NCBI GenBank assembly: GCA_947462335.1
Contig: OX381721.1
Span: forward strand, 38,714,488 to 38,778,487
Direction: 5' to 3'
From: Harmothoe impar
Taxonomy: Eukaryota > Annelida > Polychaeta > Phyllodocida > Polynoidae
DNA length: 64,000 nucleotides
Shown in pieces: positions 52,540-62,578 of the stretch. The position numbers and the translations under genes were made by a program. The notes under the pieces are model-generated. The model was not told the DNA's origin. It searched no databases and was given only the letters and a program-made list of their open reading frames with translations. Within the stretch, counting starts at the first letter, position 1, and every line of letters starts with the position of its first letter.

Positions 52540-53340
52540 GCTATACATTCATGCATCATGTCTTCTTTACACTAACCCCTTAAGGACAGCTTGTGTGAAC
52601 TAACCCTTTAAGGACAGCACACTGCTTTAACTACACAGTAATACATTCATGCATAATGACTTCTCTACACTAACCCTTTAAGGACAGGGCAGAACTCTTA
52701 CATATTAACCCTTTAAGGATGACATAGTGCTTCAACTGGACAGTGATGCATTTATGCATCATGACTCTTAGACAATAACCCTTCAATGATGGCATAGTGC
52801 TTCAATTGGACAGTGATTCATTATTGCATCATGACTCTTACATATTGACCCTTTAAGGATGGCATAGTTCTTCAACTGGACAGTGATGCATTCATGCATC
52901 ATGACTTCTGTAGACTAAACCTTTAAGGACGCCACAGTACATCAACTAGACAGTGATGCATTCATGCATCATGAGTCTTAGACAATGACACTTTAAGGGT
53001 GCCATAGTGCTTCAACTGGACAGTGATTCATTTATGCATAATGACTCTTACACAGCAACCCTTTAAGGACGGCATAGTGCTTCAACTGGACAGTGATGCA
53101 TTCATGCATCATGACTCTTAGAAAATAACCCTTCAATGATACATTCATGCATCGATCATGACTTGCATCATGACTTCTGTAGACTAACCCTTTAAGGACG
53201 GCACAATACTTCAATTGCACATTCATGCATTCATGCATCATGACTCTTAGACAATGACCCTTTAAGGATGGCATAGTACTTCAACTGGACGGTGATTCAA
53301 TCATACATCATGACTCTTAGACAATAACCCTTTGAGGACA
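52540..53340. repeat. ~82-bp tandem array
   Basis: About ten imperfect units with 'aaccctttaaggatggcata', 'gtgcttcaactggacagtga' and 'tgcattcatgcatcatgact'. Phrases overlap the dispersed palindromic AATGCAGCCC family seen in MARS1 introns. Confidence 0.85.
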
Positions 53341-54111
53341 CTCCCCCCCCCCCCGCCCTGTGCTGCAATCATGCACCAGTAGTGTATCAATTATAATTAT
53401 AGACTAATATATGTGATCCAGAATCCTTGATGGAAGCCGGCCACCACACCTATGGTGTGGATTTCGTAGATCCTATACCTTTAAATCCTAGTGATATAAC
53501 CTAATCAAAGGGGGGGGGGGGATTCCATTAAGAAGGGTATGCCTAATATTCAAAGCAATATATGTACAAATATGTCATATATCAAGCCCCCAAATAGAAG
53601 GCCTTATTTTTTTTTTTTTTTTTTTTTGTAAAAATTCATTGCAGTGTTTATTTGCCTTGATTTTCAATATACAAGTTTTTGGGTCCGCCGTACAGTTAGA
53701 TAAGAATAATGTGTGTATATACTTAGTTCATGTTACAGTGAGTAAGTGGTCGCAACCTCCACGAGGCTAAGAATATGCATTACTTTATTATGAATATGCG
53801 ATTTTATGTCTCTTAGAAGCACAGCCTCCACGAGGCTAATGTATTACTAACTTAATAACAGTAGCTCTTCCTGAATAGGGATGGGGCCCAGGTCTGTCAT
53901 CAAGCTTGCGGCGGACTTTTAGCTGCCCTGTGGCAGTCTATCAACTCCTTAGAACTATATGGATGTACAAGATGAGGGTGAAGCCTGTGATTAAAAATAA
54001 AAGTGCACAATCCTGCCTTGAAGTCTTTGGTGTTCTTTTACTTGCAGCCATCATGAGAGTGTAACTGGTAATTCTTGTCAGGGAAAAACAACTGACATCC
54101 AATCCTCGGGT
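53341..54111. other. 3' flank of the LINE
   Basis: Probably includes the LINE 3' UTR. 'cctccacgaggctaa' occurs twice (about 53756 and 53827) and a variant near 59431. T-run at 53608-53627. No gene seen. Confidence 0.5.
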
Positions 54112-56985
54112 TCATGGGGGTTTCCTGTTCTTGTATCCTTCTAACTGGATGCGTCTCTGTCCTTTCATATACGTCCCCAGCCAATGTTTTATTCTTAACT
54201 TAAAGCTCTCTTTAGAGTCTAGCAACTGAGTAGCAGTTGTTAATTTATTCCATAGAATTTTCCCTCTATACGCTGGCGACTTCTTTAGAAGAGTCAACCT
54301 TGGTTTAGGAAGCTTAAAATTAGACTTATGGTCTCCCCTAGTGCGCTTATTTTTCCCCAAGGGCGGGTTTTTCTTGTGTTTTCTGTAGATGAGAGAGAGA
54401 AGCAGCTCCTTTCTTCTTTGTTTCTGGGTGGGAGCTTCACATAGCTTGTGTAAGTTGGCTGTAGACACTTTACCAATCTTGACGCGCAGTATACAACGCA
54501 ATATTCTATTTTGAGCAGCTTGAAGCTGTTTGCGTAATGTTAAGGATGTGCCGTCAACTAAGAATGAACAGTAGTCAAAGTGTGGGAGTATGGATTGTTT
54601 GAATAAAGTTATAGCAGCATGGACAGGGATTAGGTGCCTGATCTTCCACAGTTTAAAATTTAGAAGATTAATTTTGTTCAGGATCTTCTTAGTATGTTTT
54701 TTGAAGTTAAGGTGCTTGTCCATGATGGCGCCGAGGTAGGTGTAGCTATCAACCCTCTTTAGGGATCTCCCCGAGATCTGAGGTGTCATGTCCGGACATT
54801 TCTTTATTCTTTTATTTGTGGCAAACCACATGAATTTAGACTTGTCTTCATTTATGGTTAATCCTAAGGATTTACATGTATCCCCTAGCTTTGTTAAACC
54901 TCCCTGCAAATCACTTAGGGCTTCTTCAGGAGAGGAGTTTGTACTGTACATAACCACATCATCAGCATACATTTTGATTTTGGCTGTACTTTGAAGTGAT
55001 GCTATTTTATTTACATAGTAAAGAAAGAGGGTTGGGCCGAGGACGGATCCCTGAGGTACTCCAAATTTAACTGTGACAACGTCAGAAAGGTCCCCATTTG
55101 CTAGGGTTTTATGATTTCTTCCAAAAAGATAGGCCTCTAGCCATTTTAACAAGTGAAGATCTGTCTTTCCACTTTTTAGGAGATTTAGTAGCATGGAATG
55201 GGAGACACAATCAAATGCTTTCCGTATATCAATATACGCTGCAGCTACTACCATCTTTTTGTCAAGCGCGTCGTAGATATCCTCTGTAAGATCATATATT
55301 GCCTCGGCCGTGCTGGTATTTTCCTGGAAACCATATTGGTTAGGGGATAGAACTTTATTTACCTTCCATTCTTTCATTAGAATTTTTTGCACTAGTTTTT
55401 CCATGACTTTACTTGGGAAAGGGAGTATCGAAATGGGTCTTAGGTTTGTTACTTTTGATTTACATCCCCCTTTTGGGATGGGGGTAATAGTAGCCTGAAG
55501 CCACTCCTTTGGGAAGGTCCCAGTTCTGTACGAGAAATTAAAAATATGTAAGAATTCATTTAGAGCTCCCTCCATAAGGTCTGTCATAACTGTTGATGAC
55601 ATGTCACTGACCCCTGATGGCTTGCTTTTGTCCAGGTTGTGAGTGATTTCTAGGACCTCTGCTTTGGTGAAGGTTGGTATCTCATTTGACGGCCCTTCGT
55701 AGGTGTCATCAGGAGGGGAATAGGGTGGGTCGAGTGTATTTAGTTCCGCTGCCAGTTTTTTTCCAATTTGACCATAATAATTGTTTATGTAGTTTGCAGT
55801 GTCTTGAACAAATTTTTTGGTGTTATCATCTTTCAGTTTTAGCTTTATTTTGGAGCGTGACGGCTTGATCAGTTTATTCATTTCTCTCCAGAACTTTTTT
55901 GGGTCTTTCTTGTATTTCTCCAGCTTACCTGTGACATAAGCCCCCCGGGCTTTCTTGACACTACAGGTAATTCGAGTTCTAAGATGCTTGGCTGCTTTCA
56001 GGTCTGGAGCATTCTTGTATTTCCTATATCTCCTCATGTGTAGATTTCTTCTATTTATTAACTTCAATGTGTCTGAATCCATCCATTGAGTGTAGTACTC
56101 TTTTACCTGAAAGGTTTTTTGAGGACAGGTGCTGTCCAAGTAAACCCGCGCTTTGCCCATCAAAATTTCAAGTTTTTCATCAATATTTTCAGAGTGATAA
56201 AAATCTGACCATTGTTGATACTTAAGGAATTCCTTAAAATTTTCTCCATTATAGTCTTTGTAGACTCTAGCTTTTACTGTGATTCTCTCAAAAAATTCCT
56301 TTCTTTTTTTCCTTACTACATATACTGGGTGATGGTCCGATAGTAGATCTGGTAGGACTCCTGACATGGCGACATATTTGGAGTCTGTGAGAATGTTGTC
56401 TATAGTGGTCCCACCAGGACATATGGTGCTGGGCCTAGTAACAGTTTTAATCAGCCAATTTAAATTTAGGTCCCTACATAGGTTTTTGACTTTCCGTGTG
56501 CTTGCAGCCTTATTGTTTTTAAAATTGACATTGAAGTCGCCCAGTATCCAATTTTCCCTTTTATTTCCATGGGCCTTGGTGACATGCTTAATAAACTTCT
56601 GTAGCTTACCTTTATGAGGTCGGTACACCGTGGTTATTCTCATTGCTTTGTTTTTTGGGCGATCAATATCTATCACTAGACACTCAATGTGTTTGTTAAC
56701 CTTGGTTAGAGTCTCATGAAGGGTTGCATGTGGGTAATATTTTTCACTTATGTAACATATAAGTCCCCCTGCATGGCTGCTTCTATCAAGTCTGAAATAT
56801 GACTTTCCTTCCCAATTTATTAGACTATCGTCATATCCTTCATGATACCATGTTTCTGAGATGGTTATTATGTCATATTTATTTAAGGCAGCTTTTACAA
56901 GGGGTAGCTTATCATTTAGACTCCTTGCGTTGAGATGGCACATTGAGATTCCCTTGTGTACACTATAAGTCCCAGAACTATCCAT
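54112..56985 (-). mobile_element. Non-LTR retrotransposon ORF2 (Jockey/CR1-like), intact
   Basis: 957 residues without interruption. The N-terminal AP-type endonuclease is seen in CHLNARSLNDK, ITISETWYH, WILGDFNVNF and LSDHHPVYV. Reverse transcriptase: ATITPIPKGG, LRPISILPFPSKVMEKLV, FGVPQGSVLGPTLFLYYVN and the catalytic YADDVVMYS. No RNase H or zinc-knuckle tail seen. The domain order fits the CR1/L2/Jockey group; the exact clade needs a tree. No ORF1 was found upstream, so the copy may be 5'-truncated or of a single-ORF type. An open frame of this length implies recent activity. Confidence 0.95.
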
Positions 56986-57974
56986 TTGGTTGGTTGCTGA
57001 GGTGTGTCATGTGGCTGCTGCTTGTAACCGGCGTCTTCAAAAGTAGAGAGGTGCATATATGAAAAGGCTTGAAAAATATAAACATGATGATCCCTGAGTC
57101 CAGTAATATGGTGCTGGAACCCTGGGTGAAACCTTCCAGGGCCGTAGCCAGCCTTGGTTGTGGGGGGGTGCTCATTTTGGGAAGGGTGGAACTCTTTTGG
57201 CTTTGCCAAAAGTCCGCCCGGGGGGGTATCGCAAGCGCAGCGCTGCGACTAGCTGGGGGGGTCTGGGGGCATGCCCCTCCAGGAAATTTTTGAAAAATAC
57301 ATGTAAAATGGTGCAATCTGAGGCATTCTGAAGAGATAATCCCATGACATTAAACGGAGGAATAACCCTTTTCTCCTTCCTCTCCCCTCTATCCTGTCTG
57401 TCCCCTGACCATTGTTGCCCTGGTATCAAAGTGTATGATGTGGAACAGAAAAAGAAGTTACCAAAAGCACCCTTCATGGGAGACGTAGTGAAAAGTACAT
57501 AGTTGAATTGCATTTATTACATTTATTATTGGTCACATATACATGTGTGAAATACAATTATTTAACCCTCCCACCGCCAGATTTCTCTGTAGTTTCGCCA
57601 AAAATTTGTTTAAAATGCTATTAGAATTGAGCAGCTTATATTGTCCACCCAACTTGGTCCCACCCCTTGGAGTTCCACCCACCCCGATCCCGCCAATTCA
57701 AGTTCTACCCAGCTAACAAAAAAACGTCATCTGACGTTACAATAACGTTTTCTGAAGGTTTGGTAAACGTTATAAAATGACTAAAATATGACGTTATCCG
57801 ACGTTAAAACGTTGACTCTAAATAACGTTATATTAGCGTTATATAAAAACGTTAGGATGTATAACGTTATGACAACGTTATATTACGTTTTTTGGGGTTC
57901 TGAATAGGCCTAAACAAAATCTCCAGGGTACTAATTACACTTCTCCCCTATAGAAGTTCTACAAGTTACTCTCT

Positions 57975-58052
57975 CATCTCCTCAGTGGTGTAGAGGTAAG
58001 GCCTTTGACTCAAACACAGGAGATCCTCAGTTCTAGCCTCAGTGAGTCCCTG
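57975..58052 (+). pseudogene. tRNA-like sequence, forward
   Basis: A-box-like 'tggtgtagaggta' and B-box-like 'cagttctagcctc' 47 bases apart, with tRNA-type spacing. Not a clean cloverleaf, so a tRNA-derived relic. Confidence 0.4.
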
Positions 58053-58082
58053 TATTACGTTTTTGATCATATTGAAAAATAG

Positions 58083-58168
58083 GGCAAGCCAAAATTGTGG
58101 GCTCCAATAGGCTCGAACCCAGAAGGTTAGAATCCATTTACTAACGCCTATACCTCTAGGCCACAGTG
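58083..58168 (-). pseudogene. tRNA-like sequence, reverse
   Basis: Minus strand reads 'gtggcctagaggtataggcg' (A box) and 'gggttcgagcc' (B box), resembling class II Ser/Leu tRNAs. The acceptor stem is not well paired. Faces the copy at 57975. Confidence 0.5.
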
Positions 58169-58469
58169 GCTGTGCATCTATGTGGACTGTAGAACATCTG
58201 CTGAAGATAATGCTGCTAATTAAATAGACCACATGTATTCTAATATTTGGGTCATAAACAATAGCCCTATGGAACGTTAAATAACGTTAAATAACGTTGT
58301 GAATACAAACGTTTTAGGGTTAACCATGTAAGAACGTAAAAATACGTTTTAAATAAAACGTAAAATAATGTTACACATTGAAACGTTTCTGAACGTTTAA
58401 AAACGGTTATTGTTCACTGGGTACCCACCTGTGTCTTGCCCCTTGAAGTTCCATCCACCCAAATACCTC

Positions 58470-58915
58470 CAGGTTGTTTGGAGCACCACCCTCCTGATCC
58501 TGCTTCTTGGAGTTCCACCCATCCAAGTGCTGCTAGTCTGAGTTCCAACCACCCAAATCCCACCATTTGGAGTTCCACCCACAAAGGTTCCACCAAAAAA
58601 TGTGTTCCACCCACCATACTCGCACATCTAAACGAGTTCCACCCACCCCACTCCTGCAACTAAAAGAGTTCCACCCTACCCATTCCTGCAATAAAAAAAT
58701 TCCACCCACCCTACTCCCATAACTATAAGAGTTCCACCCACCCCACAACTAAAAGAGTTCCACCCACCCCACTCCCGCAACTAAAAGAGTTCCATCCTAC
58801 CCATTCCCGCGATAAAAAAAGAGTTCCACCCACCCCATTCCTGCGACTAAAAGAGTTCCACCCTACCCATTCCCGCGATAAAAAGAGTTCCACCCACCCC
58901 ATTCCTGTACCTAAA
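58470..58915. repeat. Minisatellite with 'gagttccacccacccc' unit
   Basis: About twelve units of 30-45 bp, each 'gagttccacccaccc' plus 'attcctgcaactaaaa' variants. Related phrases start already at 57650. Confidence 0.85.
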
Positions 58916-59115
58916 AGTGTTTCCACGTTTTAACAGTTCCATCCACCGTGATGCCACTCCTTGGAGTTCCACCCAACAAAGTCTAATTCTCATATTTCTG
59001 GGAAAAAAAGCCTATGGCTTAGCACGAAAAAATCGTTGGGGGTGGAACTCCTCATCACTATGCTTGCATGGGGGGGTGCTCAAGCACCCCAAGCACCCCC
59101 CCTGGCTACGGCCCT

Positions 59116-59829
59116 GCCTTCTTGCCGAGCCTTACGCAGAACTCTTAGAAGGCCTATGTTGCATATTCTAGATATGCTTTGGAGTTTGTTAGCCATTACA
59201 CAATTTTGTTTTAGGGGAGTGCAACAACTTTGAAAGAAAGGATAACATTTTTGAAGAATTTATTTATTTACTTTAACATGAACATGGTGGGCGTGTGAGA
59301 CCCAATGTAGGAGACTGTAATGAAGTCTTAAAGGATTACTGACCGTCTTATAGGGCACTATACCCTTAAGAAGGCTTTTCATGGCTGCTCATGAGCCATG
59401 AACTGGAGGTGTTGTCGTAGCAGGATTTTTAAACAACAGTCTCCACGAGACTAACTGTGGTGCCTAGCACAATTATAACATTATCCTCGCTCTTTGCATA
59501 AATCTATAAATATGTGTATCTAATAATGAAAAACGCTGGATAAATGTCTCATCTGATCGTTTTGCCAGTAATTCAGCCATAAAACGTACCCTTTTACCAC
59601 CAACATTGTCTAAAAAGCAACCATTTTCAAGGGCCCTCGTGGGGCCTTGCCTAGGGCCCAAAACACCTTTACCTTGGAATCGTGCCCACACATAGTAATC
59701 AATGTTGAGGGAGTGCTCCCCCCACCCCCGAGGGGGTCAGGCATACAACTTCTGATGTATTTTTTAAGAGTTCTAGTTTCCCGCCCTAAAATCTCCAATC
59801 ATTACTCTGGTTACGAAAATGTGCTCGGA
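59116..59829. other. Upstream region of the PWWP gene
   Basis: No gene seen. An E2F-type word TTTCCCGCC at 59777-59785 lies just before the candidate first exon. Confidence 0.4.
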
Positions 59830-59931
59830 GATTTCTGGACGCCCGCACCTGCGCAGTTGAAGAGATCTTCACGTGGCGGCAAGAAGACGAAAAGCAGCAA
59901 AGACGAAAGGGCATCACTCAAAGGTCTTTAC
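59830..59931 (+). CDS. Candidate first exon of the PWWP gene
   Basis: The frame reads WTPAPAQLKRSSRGGKKTKS SKDERASLKGLY and stops at donor GTAAGT (59932). It is in phase 0 and would join in frame to the exon at 62579. Lys/Ser-rich, as is common before PWWP domains. The upstream start codon is not certain; part may be 5' UTR. Confidence 0.45.
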
Positions 59932-60170
59932 GTAAGTAAATCACTTTAATCTGGATGTCATGTCGTGAATGAATGCTACAAAAGATAAACGTCCTCTACA
60001 GGAATACCACGGGATAAAATTACCGGTGTTAGCTCCTTAAAATGTCCACGAAGCGTCCAACCGCTCGAGATGAGACGCTCGGAGTGCGTTCCAATTAGCT
60101 GCCAATTACTAGTAGATAAATAAACCAGATAAAGCCCGGGATAAAGCCCATGCGTTCTACTGAACGGTTG

Positions 60171-60370
60171 CAGTGGCGGATCCAGGAATTTTGGAAACGG
60201 GGGCGCTGCAATACCTACAGCATTCAGGGTGTTGGACCATCTAAATTAAAATGTACAGAAAAACAAGGGGGAGGGGGGGGGGGGGCCCTTCTCTGGAATC
60301 GCCCCTGGTGGGGGCCCGGGGTGGGGGCTCGGGGTGTAATAATGTCAGATCCAGGGGGAGGAAGTTGAGC
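60171..60370. mobile_element. CAGTGGCGGATCCAGG element, copy 1
   Basis: Left end CAGTGGCGGATCCAGGAATT, body matching 61482-61620 ('acagcattcagggtgttgga'), right end degraded near 'gatccagggg'. Confidence 0.65.
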
Positions 60371-60669
60371 TTACCCAACCTAGTAACAACTTAGGGAGTG
60401 GTCTGCAGGAATTCCTACTTATTGTTGGATTTTCTCCCAGCATAACAACATAACATTTTCTGTATTAAATTATGTCCTACCGAAAATCCCGGGCAGAAAT
60501 TTGATCAAAGATCACCTGCTTTTTGTTGACAACTGATTGGCATCTGTGATTTAACAACTGGGTGGGGGGGGGGGGGGGGTTGGATTTTCGCGCCAGCGTG
60601 CGGGAATTTGCCTAATTTGCCCCCCCCCCCCCCCACCTCACCGCTTATCCACTGTCATGGGTATAGACC

Positions 60670-61030
60670 CCTAAAATCGACATGACGACATGGGCATTTC
60701 TTAAAATCGACATGGCGACATGGACATTTCTTAAAATCGACATGGGACATGGCCAGTTAAGTGACATGTGACATGGGCATTTCTTAAAATCGACATGTGA
60801 CATGGGGCTTAGTGACATGGAAAAAGAATCTCGTATAGAGTGAGGTAGGCTACCAAACCCTTTGGTTCTTGTGGGTTTTAAAATTCAAAAAAGTTACGGG
60901 GGCCTTTGGCCCCAACACCCCCATTTATGACTCTCCATATGCCCCTAGATTATTTTCCTTAGTGACACTAGTGACATGGCTATTTCCTTAATGACATGTG
61001 ACATGGCCATTTCTTAAAATCGACATGCGA
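60670..61030. repeat. Dispersed tandem 'cttaaaatcgacatg' repeats
   Basis: At least six units with 'tcttaaaatcgacatg' and 'gacatgggcattt', in two blocks (60670-60815 and 60965-61035). Confidence 0.75.
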
Positions 61031-61189
61031 CATGAGGACCCCCCCATCTACCCCCCCACTGTCGAGAGGGGTCAAGTTGTGGTACACCCGTGGTACACGC
61101 AGTCGCAGACTTTTTCGCCAAAAAGGGGTGACACCTTTTTGCCCCCCCCCCCCCCCCCCCACTCCTCTAGAGGCTCCTGAGAGTGACAC

Positions 61190-61227
<38 letters not shown>
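61190..61227. repeat. (CAGC)n microsatellite
   Basis: Eight to nine 'cagc' units. Confidence 0.95.
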
Positions 61228-61228
<1 letters not shown>

Positions 61229-61481
61229 TTAATCATCAAAGCTCTGGCAATTGTTTAGGCAGCCTGAGGCTGCATAGTTTAATATGACGTGCCCCAGAAT
61301 GTATAGTTGCATGTGTCTGCGATCATATGATCTTGAGATCAAACATCAGCCTGGGTCCTGCATACTGGATGCATGAATGTCCATATACATTGTTCAGTCT
61401 GGTAAGTGGTATATTGTCAAAGACATAAACGATCTGAACATTGATGTTTCTTTAACTCAAAGGAATACCGTAGGTATGGTT

Positions 61482-61620
61482 CAGTGGCGGTTCCAGGAAT
61501 TTCGGAAAGGGGGGGGGGGGGGGGCGCTGCAGTACATACAGCATTGGGGGTGTTGAACCATCTAAATTAAACAGAACAAAAGGGGAGGGGCGCCCCCTGC
61601 GCCCCCTGGATCCGCTCCTG
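61482..61620. mobile_element. CAGTGGCGGTTCCAGG hAT-like MITE, copy 2
   Basis: Ends CAGTGGCGGTTCCAGG and CCTGGATCCGCTCCTG; TGGTT on each side (61477-61481, 61621-61625) is a 5-bp target duplication. Confidence 0.8.
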
Positions 61621-61869
61621 TGGTTTGAGTTGAACTCGCCGCACACTCATCAGCTATTCTTTTGAAAGGTGACAAAATTGTTCTACCAGAAGGTCTGCAG
61701 GACCAAGCTAGAAGATCAAAGGTTTGGTTCCCAGGTATAAATGTAAAGGTGGAAAATGTGATCAAGAATTGTACTGCATGCCAATAATTAATACATTCAA
61801 ACCATGTATAATTGGAACCATTATCAATGTCTGATTTACCCGATGGTCCATGGGAAAATCTGATTGTAA

Positions 61870-62553
61870 GGCCACTCAAAAAAAAAATTGTTTCTCATCA
61901 CCCAGGGCCAGACCAAAAAAAAAAGTTGGTCAATGGATTTTGCGCACCTTATTTCGGAAATGGAAAATTAAGAATTTTTTTTTTTTCTCCAAATTTTCTC
62001 CCAGTAATTCCCCCAGATCAACCAATAAATTTTTATGTTAGGGGTCCACTAAGAACCTTTGGCGGAGGCTGGATAAAAAAAAAATTGTCGCTCGCTCCAG
62101 TTTTCCACCAACAAAATCCATTGACAAAAAAAAATTCTTAAAAAAAAAAAATTCGCTCGCTCGCACCATTTTTTGAAAAGTGAAATCCATTGACCAACTT
62201 TTTTTTTGGTGTGGCCTAGCAGTGAAAAATGTGACGAGGGCGTTTTTTATTTTAATTTTTTTTTTTTACTGGGGGCTGAAATATATAGGAAATTAAGACT
62301 TTCCGGGCACAATTTTCACATTTTAGTAGTTAAGAGTTTGTTGAACCGAAAAAGTTCTTATAATGCAAGTTATTCCTAGCCCTCTGTATTCCTAACAGCA
62401 TAAGCTTTAATTTGATACCAAATATGCCAATATTTGTCTTTTGACCGATTTTTCATGAAAAATCATTTTTAAAAAAACACGAAAGTTTTCCCAAACCACA
62501 ATTTTTATGGTGCGCGCGGTGATGAGAAACAACTTTTTTTTTCCTGAGTGGCC
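61870..62553. mobile_element. GGCCACTC MITE with a second MITE nested inside
   Basis: Outer: GGCCACTC/GAGTGGCC ends with TAA on each side; arms as at 20907. Inner: about 61906-62216, GGCC ends, arms 'aaaagttggtcaatgg' and 'ccattgaccaactttt'. Confidence 0.75.
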
Positions 62554-62578
62554 TAATAAACTCTTATCCCTTTTTCAG

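Larger units (their letters stand above)
57711..58421. mobile_element. AACGTT-rich element nested in the composite
   Basis: Ends 'cccagctaacaa' and inverse 'ttgttcactggg'. Both sides are packed with 'aacgttat' words; the centre holds two convergent tRNA-like stretches. Confidence 0.6.
57137..59115. mobile_element. 2-kb composite element with CAGGGCCGTAGCCAG ends
   Basis: Left CAGGGCCGTAGCCAGCC and right inverse GGCTACGGCCCTG, followed inward by 'gggggggtgctca' and its inverse. CCTTC on both sides (57132-57136, 59116-59120) fits a 5-bp hAT-type target duplication. Inside: another element (57711-58421) and a minisatellite (58470-58915). No transposase frame. Confidence 0.75.

Noticed and set aside
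52241..52603. Frames crossing the N gap
   Set aside because: They consist mostly of unknown bases and Polinton terminal repeat.
59610..59798. Frames around 59.5-59.8 kb
   Set aside because: Pro/Gly-rich with no splice support; only the part before the GTAAGT at 59932 was kept as a candidate exon.
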